From CAYWWM01 sp965198025 (lineage in GTDB: Bacteria > Acidobacteriota > Terriglobia > 2-12-FULL-54-10): a stretch of 64,000 nucleotides of DNA. The stretch spans positions 558,001 through 622,000 of the forward strand of contig OZ240237.1 of NCBI GenBank assembly GCA_965198025.1, given 5' to 3'. Each line of letters opens with the position of its first letter. The stretch's first letter is position 1. Both the position numbers and the translations under genes were made by a program. Of the stretch, positions 33,678 to 42,077 are shown piece by piece. A model generated the notes under the pieces. That model saw only the letters and a program-made list of their open reading frames with translations. It was not told where the DNA came from and ran no database searches.

Positions 33678-34931
33678 ATGCGACGTGCCACGTTCTTTGC
33701 AAATGTATTGTTGATTGCTATTGTCCTGGGAGGCTGTTCCTCGCCGCCCGCAGAAATGTCGAGCACTACAGTGTACGAAGGGGCGCGGGTGATCGTGGGA
33801 GACGAGAGTGCGCCCATCGAGAATGCCACGATCGTGGTGGAGAACGGACAGTTCACCGCGGTCGGCCCGAGCGGCCAAGTAACGGCTCCGGAGGGCGCGG
33901 CGCAGGTGGACCTGACAGGCAAGACCGTGATGCCGGCGATTATCGATACCCACAAACACCTGCCGCAGGATCGCGAGGGGATCATTGATTCCCTGCAGCA
34001 CTTTGCATACTACGGGGTGGGCGTCGCGACGAGCCTGGGCCGGGATTTCGAGCCCATGTTCCAAGTGCGGGGAGAAACGATTCCCAACGCCGCGCGCGTG
34101 CGCAGCGCAGGCCGCGGGATTACGGGGCCCGAGCCGGGGCGATCGGAGGATCCGTACTGGATCACAACCGAAGAGGAAGCCCGGGCGGCCGTGCAGGGGA
34201 ACGCCGCGAACAATGTGGACATAATCAAGATCTGGGTGGATGACCGAAACGGCACGGTTACGAAATTGACCCCGGCGCTGTATTCCGCCGTGATTGACGA
34301 GGCCCACCAGAACAACATCCGCGTCACGGCGCATATCTTTTCGCTGGCGGACGGCAAGGAGCTTGTGAGCGCCGGCCTGGACGCATTCGCGCACGGGGTA
34401 AGAGACATGGATGTGGACGACGAATTCGTCAGCATGGTGCAGGAGCGTCCGAACCTGATTCTCGCGCCGAACCTTCCCGACCGGGGTGTGGAGGAAGATC
34501 TGAGCTGGCTTGCCGATAGCGTGCCGGCCGCGGAGCTGGCAGAGTTCCAGGCGGAATTCACGAACGACCCCGAAGCCCAGGAATCGTTTGGAATTCAGGC
34601 GCGCAATCTCAAGAGGCTCAGCGATGAAGGCATGAAGATTTCCTTTGGTACGGACGGGGGGATTGCCTGGGCGGCTCATATCGAAATGGCGGACATGGTC
34701 GCGGCAGGGTTGACGCCGGCACAGGTGATCACGGCGGCGACGCGCAATTCCGCCGATCTGCTGCAGGTGGAAGACACCGGAATGGTGGCGGCAGGCAAGA
34801 GCGCGGACTTCATCGTTCTGGATGCGAACCCGCTGGATGACATCACCAATACACGGCGCATTTCAGCCGTTTATCTCCGGGGGGATGAAGTAGATCGGGA
34901 CGGTTTGCGGTCGCAGTGGATGGCGCAGTAG
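33678..34931 (+). CDS. Lipoprotein amidohydrolase, copy 1
   Basis: 417 aa from ATG 33678 (GGAGG upstream). Lipoprotein signal ANVLLIAIVLGGC, so anchored in the periplasm. Amidohydrolase-superfamily metal motifs are DTHKH, VTAHIF, AFAHGVRD and FGTDGG, with the closing AATRNSADLL and GKSADFIVLDANPLDDI of imidazolonepropionase/prolidase-like members. Substrate is unknown. A paralogue follows 47 bp downstream, with the same order of motifs and long identical stretches (DDEFVSMVQERPNLIL), so they arose by tandem duplication. Confidence 0.88.
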   Translation: MRRATFFANVLLIAIVLGGCSSPPAEMSSTTVYEGARVIVGDESAPIENATIVVENGQFTAVGPSGQVTAPEGAAQVDLTGKTVMPAIIDTHKHLPQDREGIIDSLQHFAYYGVGVATSLGRDFEPMFQVRGETIPNAARVRSAGRGITGPEPGRSEDPYWITTEEEARAAVQGNAANNVDIIKIWVDDRNGTVTKLTPALYSAVIDEAHQNNIRVTAHIFSLADGKELVSAGLDAFAHGVRDMDVDDEFVSMVQERPNLILAPNLPDRGVEEDLSWLADSVPAAELAEFQAEFTNDPEAQESFGIQARNLKRLSDEGMKISFGTDGGIAWAAHIEMADMVAAGLTPAQVITAATRNSADLLQVEDTGMVAAGKSADFIVLDANPLDDITNTRRISAVYLRGDEVDRDGLRSQWMAQ

Positions 34932-34978
34932 CTCGACCGGCTGGCAATTCTGATTCCAAGTTTCAGAGGGAGGTTTCT

Positions 34979-36235
34979 ATGCGTCGGGTAATGTTCTTTG
35001 CAAGTCTCTTTTCGATTACTATCTTCGTGGCGGGCTGTTCTTCGCAGCCGGAGATGTCGGACGCCATGGTGTACGAGGGGGCGCGAATCATCGTCGGGGA
35101 CGAGAGTGCTCCTATCGAGAATGGCACGATCGTCGTAGAGAACGGCCAATTCACCGCCGTAGGCCCGAGCAGTGAGGTCACCGCGCCGGAAGGTGCAACG
35201 CGCATGGACCTGACGGGCAAGACGGTTGTTCCGGCGCTCATCGACTCCCACAAGCACCTGCCGTCTGGATCGCGCGAGGAACTCGTAGACGCACTGGAGC
35301 ACATGGCCTACTACGGCGTCGGCGTGACAGCGAATTTGGGCTCCGATGTATCCGAAGTGGCGTTTCAGGTGCGGGATGAAACGATTCCCAACGCCTCGCG
35401 CTTCCGCACCGCAGGGCGCGGGATTACGAGACCGGAGCCGGGTCGCGCGGAGGTTCCGTACTGGATCGATACGGAGGAAGAGGCACGCACGGCCGTACAG
35501 GAGCTGGCGCAGAATCAGGTCGATATCGTCAAGATCTGGGTCGACGACCGGGGCGATATGTACGAGAAGCTGACCCCGGCTCTCTACGGCGCTATCATCG
35601 AGGAAGCCCACAGCAACAACCTCCGCGTCACGGCGCATGTCTTCGATCTTTCGGACGCAAAGGGGCTGGTCCAGGCCAACCTGGACGCGTTCGCGCACGG
35701 AGTCAGAGACATGGACGTGGACGACGAATTCGTCAGCATGGTTCAGGAACGTCCGAACCTGATCCTTGTGCCGAACCTGCCCAGCGAGGGCGTCCAGACG
35801 GACATGAGCTGGCTGGCCGGCAGCGTTTCCGACGAGGAGCTGGCGGAGATTCAAGAGAACTTCGGAGACAACTCGCAAGCCCAGGAAATGTTCGGAATTC
35901 AGGCTCGCAACCTGAAGAGGCTCAGCGACGCCGGCATGAAGGTCGCCTTCGGAACCGACGGGAACGCCTCGTGGGACGTACACGTCGAACTGGCTAAGAT
36001 GGTATCCGCCGGAATGACGCCGGCGCAGGTGATCACGGCGGCGACGCGCAATTCCGCCGATGTGCTGCAGATGGACGATGTCGGCATGGTGGCGGCGGGC
36101 AAGAGCGCCGATTTCGTGGTTCTGGATGCAAATCCTCTGGACGACATCACGAACACACGGAGTATCTCCGCTGTCTATCTCCGTGGAGATGCAGTGGACC
36201 GCGACGGCATGCGGTCGCGGTGGATGGGCCAGTAG
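34979..36235 (+). CDS. Lipoprotein amidohydrolase, copy 2
   Basis: 418 aa from ATG 34979 (AGAGGGAGG upstream). Lipobox VAGC. Metal motifs DSHKH, VTAHVF, AFAHGVRD and FGTDGN are conserved relative to copy 1; the residue after the last Asp differs (GG versus GN), as do the loops near res 88-105 and 285-305, which may change specificity. It is in one operon with copy 1 and ends 50 bp before a strong terminator. Confidence 0.88.
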   Translation: MRRVMFFASLFSITIFVAGCSSQPEMSDAMVYEGARIIVGDESAPIENGTIVVENGQFTAVGPSSEVTAPEGATRMDLTGKTVVPALIDSHKHLPSGSREELVDALEHMAYYGVGVTANLGSDVSEVAFQVRDETIPNASRFRTAGRGITRPEPGRAEVPYWIDTEEEARTAVQELAQNQVDIVKIWVDDRGDMYEKLTPALYGAIIEEAHSNNLRVTAHVFDLSDAKGLVQANLDAFAHGVRDMDVDDEFVSMVQERPNLILVPNLPSEGVQTDMSWLAGSVSDEELAEIQENFGDNSQAQEMFGIQARNLKRLSDAGMKVAFGTDGNASWDVHVELAKMVSAGMTPAQVITAATRNSADVLQMDDVGMVAAGKSADFVVLDANPLDDITNTRSISAVYLRGDAVDRDGMRSRWMGQ

Positions 36236-36285
36236 CTCAGCCAGGACAATCGGTCTTCCGCGAAGAGAATCAGTGTCACTACAAC

Positions 36286-36325
36286 CACGGCATCCCGGCT
36301 TGTCCGGGATGCCGTGATTGTTTTT
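36286..36325 (+). terminator. Rho-independent terminator of the amidohydrolase operon
   Basis: CACGGCATCCCGG pairs perfectly over 13 bp with CCGGGATGCCGTG around a CTTGT loop, followed by ATTGTTTTT. It lies 50 bp after the second amidohydrolase and just before the convergent cytochrome gene. Confidence 0.9.
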
Positions 36326-36339
36326 GATGCCGGAAGAAG

Positions 36340-36849
36340 TCAGTTCCTATTGTTGGCGGAAGGGGAAGGGAAGCGGGGATTGGGCGGAGGGTTGTGCTCG
36401 TCCCAGCAGCAATGGTCGCGGAGGTACTCGACGAGTTCGTTGAGGTCCTTGTCTGTGAGGACGTGCTGATACGCCGGCATGTTGGGACCGCCCTCCCGGA
36501 TCTTGGCCTTCACCGTGTCGTCATTCACCGGCTGGCCCGAGAGCAGCACCGGGCGCTGATAAAGCCCCGTGAGCTTCGGGGCCACCGGGCCTTCATTTGG
36601 ATCGTTGACCTCGATGGTGTAGTCGTTGTGGCAGATCCAGCATTTCATGTACCAGATTTCCTTGCCGCGTTCCCAGCCACTATTCCCCATGCGGTTCATG
36701 TAAAGGACGTCCCCGGAGCGCTGATAGGGGTCATACTGCGGCTCGGCGCTCTGTGAAGAGCTTTGTGCCGGGGAAGGATTGCCAGACCCCAAGACCATTC
36801 CCAGGCCCAGCAGCCCAACCAGGAACCTTCCTCGCATTGCGAATCGCAT
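36340..36849 (-). CDS. Secreted monohaem cytochrome c
   Basis: 169 aa from ATG 36849 (GAGGAGGAAGCACG upstream). Signal peptide FLVGLLGLGMVLGSGNPSPAQ. Haem motif CWICH (C70, C73, H74) in a class I cytochrome fold; PNMPAYQHVLTDKDLNELVE supplies the probable axial Met. A Pro/Asn-rich tail and a CC pair (HCCWDEH) follow. It lies 119 bp downstream of the lyase-like gene on the same strand, so it may carry electrons for that protein. Confidence 0.85.
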   Translation of the reverse strand: MRFAMRGRFLVGLLGLGMVLGSGNPSPAQSSSQSAEPQYDPYQRSGDVLYMNRMGNSGWERGKEIWYMKCWICHNDYTIEVNDPNEGPVAPKLTGLYQRPVLLSGQPVNDDTVKAKIREGGPNMPAYQHVLTDKDLNELVEYLRDHCCWDEHNPPPNPRFPSPSANNRN

Positions 36850-36968
36850 CGTGCTTCCTCCTCGTTCTGAGAATCGAAGCGGCCGCATAACGGCACGGCT
36901 GGTTCCCAGCAGGTGTGCCGGGAACCGAAGGAGGCCGTGCCGCCAACACGGCCGGAAAGTACATTGGC

Positions 36969-38627
36969 CTATTCGAGCGGCTGAACGCGGACGATATACC
37001 CGTACTGATCGCCGTACCACACCGAGACGGGGTCAGTGGAGTTGTCCACCCAGGTGTCCCAGTTATGCGAGAACGGTTCGGCCATCCAGTACTCGATCCA
37101 CTGGTGCGTCTCCGGGTTGAAGCGCCCCAATTTTCCCGCGCGCACCAGGCCGGCCCAGACCTCGCCGTTCTTGTCGGCTTCCGCGTTGTACATCGTTGCG
37201 TACGGAGTCGGGGGCGTGTATTCCGAATAGACGTTGGTCTGCGGATCGTACTTGGCGAGCACACCATGCTTGCCGCCGACCCAGATGTTTCCGGCCGGAT
37301 CGAAAGTTCCCCGCGAGAGGTCCTGCGGGCCGTTCGGGGCATCGATTTCCCGGACTTCGCCCGTGCGGATGTCCATCCAGACGATGCCGTCGGGCTCAAC
37401 CGGGGCCGCGCCGCCGACCCCGCCGCCGAAGAAGTTACCGTCCCAACTGATGAAGTTCCCGTAGGTGCTGCGGAACTTGCTCATCTCGAACGACCGAAGC
37501 GGCTCGCCGGTCTCACGGTTGAACTCGTGGATGGACCCCCGGGCAGTCCTCCAGATCGATCCGTCCGGCGACAACCCCATGTTGCCCTGCACGCCGGTCC
37601 GCATCTTATGGAATTCTTCGGTTCTCGGATCAAACTGGATCAGGCTTTGCGACCAGGTTTCCGAGTACCAGATCATCCCGTCGCTGGTGGCCTGGATCCA
37701 GTGTCCGCCGGGGTGCCTGCCTTCGGTACCGGGCGTCCTCCACTCCTTCACTTCGCCGGTCTTGGGATTGAGCCGTCCGATGAATGGGCTGCGGTTGATG
37801 GTGTACCAGATGTTCCCGTCCGGGTCGCCTGCTACGTCATGCACGTGAACGCCGACCGAGGGGATCTCATACTCGGTGATGACCACGCGGGTCGCCGGAC
37901 CGTGCGGCCGGGGGAACATCTTGATCGGCGGATAGGTGGCTTCCGGGCCGCGGATGTGCGCCAACCACTTTGCCAGGATGTCGATGTATTCATGCTCCTC
38001 GGGCGGTACTTCCGACATGTTCGTCTGCCGCTGCACGAGCCGCCCTCCATAGTTCTTCATGCGGTGCAGGATCAGCCGCCAGCTCCGCTCGTCGAACTTT
38101 GACCGGAACGGCATCTGGTAGCTATGGCAACTGCCGCCGCAATGGTTGCTGAAGACCTTCTTTTCGAAGGCCGCGCCGGGCATGTTGTGGAGCCACTCCG
38201 AGTCGGTCAGTTGCGACAGGATGTCCGGCGTCGGGGGCAGGAACTCCTCATCCGTGATGCGCTCGAGCACGATGTCCTCGAGCCGAGTCGCCCCGTCGAT
38301 CGGGACCTGCTCTCTGAGGTGCCGCTTGTATTCCTGCGGCCTGGGAGTTCGCAGCGTGTAAACGCCCGTTTCGAGGGTCGGAAATTCATACTGGCCCATC
38401 TCGTTGGTGAAGACCGTGGTCCGAATCGCCGTCTGCTGCGAAATCAACTGCACCATCATGCCTTCAATGGGAAAACCCTCCGAGGACCGCACGACCCCCT
38501 GCGGGCCACCCAAGGCCACAGTTTCGCTCTGCGCCTGCGCCGTGCCCTCCAATGCCCACCCTGCACACGCCAGAGCTGCGATCAGGCAAAAGCTCCACCG
38601 CCGCATCCCGCTTCCTCCGCTATGCAT
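36969..38627 (-). CDS. Secreted protein: regulatory-like domain, CX3CH segment, Vgb-like propeller
   Basis: 552 aa from ATG 38627 (GAGGAGGGATT upstream). After a signal peptide (FCLIAALACAGWALEGTAQA), res 36-115 form a carboxypeptidase-regulatory-like beta domain (VYTLRTPRPQEYK). Res 150-230 hold a cytochrome-like segment with HCGGSCHSYQ, a CX3CH rather than CX2CH spacing, plus WLAHIRGPEATYPP. Res 245-550 are a beta-propeller like virginiamycin B lyase (DPDGNIWYTINRSPFIGRLN, DGMIWYSETWSQSLIQFDPR). Enzymatic activity is unproven. Its neighbour is a cytochrome c, which supports a redox role. Confidence 0.75.
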   Translation of the reverse strand: MHSGGSGMRRWSFCLIAALACAGWALEGTAQAQSETVALGGPQGVVRSSEGFPIEGMMVQLISQQTAIRTTVFTNEMGQYEFPTLETGVYTLRTPRPQEYKRHLREQVPIDGATRLEDIVLERITDEEFLPPTPDILSQLTDSEWLHNMPGAAFEKKVFSNHCGGSCHSYQMPFRSKFDERSWRLILHRMKNYGGRLVQRQTNMSEVPPEEHEYIDILAKWLAHIRGPEATYPPIKMFPRPHGPATRVVITEYEIPSVGVHVHDVAGDPDGNIWYTINRSPFIGRLNPKTGEVKEWRTPGTEGRHPGGHWIQATSDGMIWYSETWSQSLIQFDPRTEEFHKMRTGVQGNMGLSPDGSIWRTARGSIHEFNRETGEPLRSFEMSKFRSTYGNFISWDGNFFGGGVGGAAPVEPDGIVWMDIRTGEVREIDAPNGPQDLSRGTFDPAGNIWVGGKHGVLAKYDPQTNVYSEYTPPTPYATMYNAEADKNGEVWAGLVRAGKLGRFNPETHQWIEYWMAEPFSHNWDTWVDNSTDPVSVWYGDQYGYIVRVQPLE

Positions 38628-38748
38628 AATCCCTCCTCGCTCAATGCGTCCGGGGAGTTGCCTCCTCGGATGCTCCTGTCGATGAAACATTCTTTGCGAA
38701 TCAACCAGCGCTTGGCTTTCACCGCGCGCCGTTTTCATGCTGCCCGGC

Positions 38749-38838
38749 TTAGAAGGAATGCCTTAGACCGAACTGAATCTGCCGGGAAGTGCCCACCGTT
38801 CGGCGGAGCCAGCGCTATCCGAAATCCTATAGACCTGG
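38749..38838 (-). pseudogene. TonB-dependent receptor C-terminal remnant; rest of spacer empty
   Basis: The minus frame ending at TAA 38749 reads RTVGTSRQIQFGLRHSF, the last strand of Oar-like TonB-dependent receptors (which end ..GTPRQIQFGLRLSF). Upstream in frame there is a stop about 22 codons back, so only the tail survives. From 38839 to 39114 I see no gene. Confidence 0.4.
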
Positions 38839-39114
38839 AGGCATTCTCTGCCTCCCGTGTTTAGCAAGTCAACCATTTATTTCCATGTTTATTGTGTTCC
38901 TGGAAACGGTATCACCCGATTGGCCAATGAGGGGCAAGGTGTTCGAACTTGGCTATGTGGAGATTTGCCTCCCTGGCGAGGCGAGACGGTCCAGCAGGAA
39001 GTGCTGATGGGTTGATCCGGGCCGGATTCCGAGGACCTGGATGAGAACTCGATACACGCTGGTTCGACCGGTCAAGGATAGAGTCCTTCCGTCCGCATCG
39101 CCGATGGATGCCTC

Positions 39115-40241
39115 TCACAAACCAAGCTTTTGCGCCACCTGTTCGCGGTGGTAGTCGCCGTCGCCGAAGGCCAGCTCTGATGCCTTGGCATGTCGAAAGT
39201 AGCGCTGCATGTCATGTTCCTTGGTAAACCCGATGGCGCCATGAATCTGATGGCCCAAGGAGCAGACTCTCTGGTAAGCGTCGCTGACCCAGGCCTTCGC
39301 CATCGCGACCTCTGTTGCAGCGTGCAGGCCCTCACTCAGTCGCCAGATGGCTTCATAGGCGATGAACCGCGAGCCGTCCACATCCACGGCCATGTTGGCG
39401 CAGTGGTGTTGGACGGCCTGGAACGTTCCAATCGGGCGGCCGAACTGAACGCGGTCCTGGGCATAGGCAACGCTCATTTCGAGGACCCGCTGCCCCCCCC
39501 GACCATTTCGGCGCACTTCGCGGCGGCGCCCCATTCCTGGATGGCTTGGAGGATGTCGGTGGCCGGGTCGCTCCGGCCCAGCAGGCGCTCCTCCGGCACT
39601 CGGACACCCTGCAAGATGACCCTGCCCTGGCGCTCGCCGCCGACCGTCTGTAACGGCTGGCAGGTAATGCCAGGAGTTTTGGCATCCACCAGAAACAACA
39701 GGATTCCGTCCTCGGCAGATTCCTTCGAGTCAGCCGCGATCAGAATGTCGCTGGCTACGTGGGCATACGGGACAAACAATTTTTCGCCCTCGAGGACGTA
39801 GTTTTTGCCGTCGGCGGTAGCGGTGAAATCGGCCTGGGTACTATCCCGGCGCCATGCCGACTCCGTTCCCGCATACGCCAGGATTCGTTGGCCGCTGGCG
39901 ATGCCGTTGAGGAACTCCTGCTTCTGGGCATCTGTCCCGAAGCGGGCTATGGGAAGTCCGCACAGCACAACCGTGGAGAAGAACGGGCTGGGCAGGCAGG
40001 CTCTTCCCTGTTCTTCGATCAAGACGCAAAGTTCCAGGAAGCCCTGCCCGGCGCCCCCGTACTCTTCCGAAAACGCAACGCCCATCAGGTCGAGCTCCGC
40101 CATCTTCCGCCACAATTCCCCGGAATAGCCTTTGGGGTCGTCCTCCAGAGCCCGCACGAGTTCCATAGGGCATTCGCTTTTCAGGAAATCCCGGGCGGTG
40201 CTTCTGATTAGTTCCTGGTCTTCGCTGAGTCTCAGGTCCAT
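39115..40241 (-). pseudogene. Acyl-CoA dehydrogenase split by a frameshift in a G8 tract
   Basis: The first frame (ATG 40241) gives MDLRLSEDQELIRSTARDFL, EEYGGAGQGFLELCVLIEEQ and continues to AAKCAEMVGG. The C-terminal part (QRVLEMSVAYAQDRVQFGRP to the end LGL at 39115) is in another frame. The switch is at eight C on the plus strand (39493-39500, G8 in the mRNA); nine would restore AEMVGGGQRVLEM. So one base is missing. The intact protein would be about 375 aa, a FadE-type flavoprotein; no catalytic Glu is evident near the end, as in beta subunits of heteromeric enzymes. It may be a sequencing error. Confidence 0.8.
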
Positions 40242-40279
40242 GCGTGTGGCGTCTACTCCCAAGCAAAGGCGGGCGCGGT

Positions 40280-41236
40280 TTACCGGCCCTTCCAAGGAAT
40301 CTTGTCGGAGCGGCTCCAGACCCCCGGTCGCTCCTCCCAGAAAAATTGCACCAGCACGCCGCCCGTGTGGCGGGGATGGATGAAAGTGTCACGCCAGCGG
40401 GCGCCGTCCGTCGTGCCCTCGTTTTCGCCGAACGTGGGAATCTTGTGATGCTCGCACGCCGCCAGCGCGTGCTGCCAGTCCCGCACCTCGAAGGTGACGT
40501 GGTGCGACTCGGGTCCGCGCTTGTCCAGAAACCGCTGGACGAATGCATTGTCGCCCACGGGCTGAATAATCTCCCAGCGCATCTGCGTGCCTGGAATGGT
40601 CAGCACCAGCGTCGCAATGTCCGGGTGCTTGCCTTCCGGCGTACGGTAGACTTCGCGCATGCCGAGCGCGCTCTCGCACCAGCGCGCCAGCTTCTCACGC
40701 TCCCAATAGGCATGACCGACCTGCTCGATGGCGACGATGCCCAGCGAAGGAGCCGGCGGCTGCCCTGTACCGCCCGCCGCTGCGCTGCGCGGCGCAGCGT
40801 CGTCCCCGCAGGTCCCGCGCAGGGGCGGTCCGAAAACCCGGAACAGCAAGCCCGTTTCGTGCTCGGGCGGGACAAAGGGCACGTCGATCCATCGTCCGGC
40901 CGGGTCGGGCAGGCGGCGGCCGGAGCCCATGCCCGCCTGGTCCATCTGTTGCGCGGCGGTGTCCATATCGGGCACTTCGACGGCCACGTGATGCAGCCCC
41001 GGCCCGCGCTTGTCCAGCAAGGCCTGGATGGGCGAGTCTTTGCCCGTCGGCTCGAGGACTTCCCAGCGATGCCCCCAACTGCCTGGAACATCCAGCAGAA
41101 TCCCCCGGCAGCCGTCTTGAGCGTTTTCCCAGCTCCGTACGCGCCGAAATCCGAAGAGACCTTCGAGTAGTGCCGCTTGGGGTTCCAGTTCCGGCACGAT
41201 CTGGCCAAGATGGTCGACACGGTAGATATTCAGCAA
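40280..41236 (-). CDS. Two-domain VOC (glyoxalase/epimerase-like) protein
   Basis: 318 aa. Two vicinal-oxygen-chelate domains: res 1-130 (NIYRVDHLGQIVPELEPQAA, GPGLHHVAVEVPDMDTAAQQ) and res 165-300 (IEQVGHAYWEREKLARWCES, GPESHHVTFEVRDWQHALAA). His residues in DHLG, LHHV and SHHV plus late Glu residues are candidate metal ligands. TTG 41236 is chosen because AAGGAG lies six bases before it; ATG 41254 has no site and overlaps that AAGGAG. By context in an acyl-CoA operon it may be methylmalonyl-CoA-epimerase-like. Confidence 0.78.
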   Translation of the reverse strand: MLNIYRVDHLGQIVPELEPQAALLEGLFGFRRVRSWENAQDGCRGILLDVPGSWGHRWEVLEPTGKDSPIQALLDKRGPGLHHVAVEVPDMDTAAQQMDQAGMGSGRRLPDPAGRWIDVPFVPPEHETGLLFRVFGPPLRGTCGDDAAPRSAAAGGTGQPPAPSLGIVAIEQVGHAYWEREKLARWCESALGMREVYRTPEGKHPDIATLVLTIPGTQMRWEIIQPVGDNAFVQRFLDKRGPESHHVTFEVRDWQHALAACEHHKIPTFGENEGTTDGARWRDTFIHPRHTGGVLVQFFWEERPGVWSRSDKIPWKGR

Positions 41237-41278
41237 ACCAATCTCCTTTCCCATGTGAAGTACGAGCGGGAACCGGCG

Positions 41279-42019
41279 CTATTTGGGATGGCCTTCCAGC
41301 AGATCGTAGCCGGCGGTCACCAGTTCTTTGACCAGGCGCAGATTGTATCGATTCATCGCCCCGATGCGGTGAGCGAGTTTCCAAACCTCCTCCGCAAAGG
41401 CATCTTTGGGATAGACGGCATTGACCAGTCCGAATTGCAGGGCTCGGTTGGCGTCGAACCGCCCGCCGGTAAAAAGCATCTCCTTGGCCCGTGCCTTGCC
41501 GATGCGTTCCGGCAGGCGCTTCAAGGCGCCCCATCCCGCGGCGCTGCCGCCGAACTCAGGCTGGTCGGGATCACCGTCCTCTGCAATTTTCGGACGATAG
41601 GGCGGATGTGCCGAGAGCGTAATTTCGGGCAACCCGAACTGGGCGTCGTCGGCGCAGACAATGAAATCGGCCGCCAAAACCAGCTCCAGTCCGCCGCCCA
41701 GAACGTACCCGTGAACCGCGGCGAAGATGGGTGTTTCCATCTCTTCCATCAGGCGGAAGGTCTTCTGCCCGATGCGGTTGCTCTCCACGCGATCCTTGGT
41801 CGTCAACTCCTCGGACCATTTCAGGTCCATGCCGGCGCAAAAAGCACGGCCCTCGCCCTGCAGCACCACGACCGATACATCCTCGCGCTCGTCCAGTTCG
41901 CGGAAAGCAGCCCGAAATTCATTCATCATGGTCATATTGATCGCGTTCAGCGACTTGGGTCGGTTCAGAACCAGCCTGGCCACCCGATCTCTTACCTCGA
42001 TTGCAAGCGTTTCGTACAA
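41279..42019 (-). CDS. Enoyl-CoA hydratase/isomerase family protein
   Basis: 246 aa. Crotonase fold: YETLAIEVRDRVARLVLNRP, GRAFCAGMDL (oxyanion hole), AAVHGYVLGGGLELVLAADF and FGLPEI, retaining both Glu of hydratases. After FGLPEI there is an inserted segment (SAHPPYRPKIAEDGDPDQPE) before the usual LPERIGKARAKEMLFTG. TTG 42019 is preferred because GGGAGG is six bases upstream and the product then starts M-Y-E-T-L as in relatives; ATG 42043 has no site. Acts in beta-oxidation-like breakdown. Confidence 0.87.
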   Translation of the reverse strand: MYETLAIEVRDRVARLVLNRPKSLNAINMTMMNEFRAAFRELDEREDVSVVVLQGEGRAFCAGMDLKWSEELTTKDRVESNRIGQKTFRLMEEMETPIFAAVHGYVLGGGLELVLAADFIVCADDAQFGLPEITLSAHPPYRPKIAEDGDPDQPEFGGSAAGWGALKRLPERIGKARAKEMLFTGGRFDANRALQFGLVNAVYPKDAFAEEVWKLAHRIGAMNRYNLRLVKELVTAGYDLLEGHPK

Positions 42020-42077
42020 AGTATTCCTCCCTTCAAAGGTCATGCTGCGATTGCATGGAACAGGGGGCTGTCCGGAG

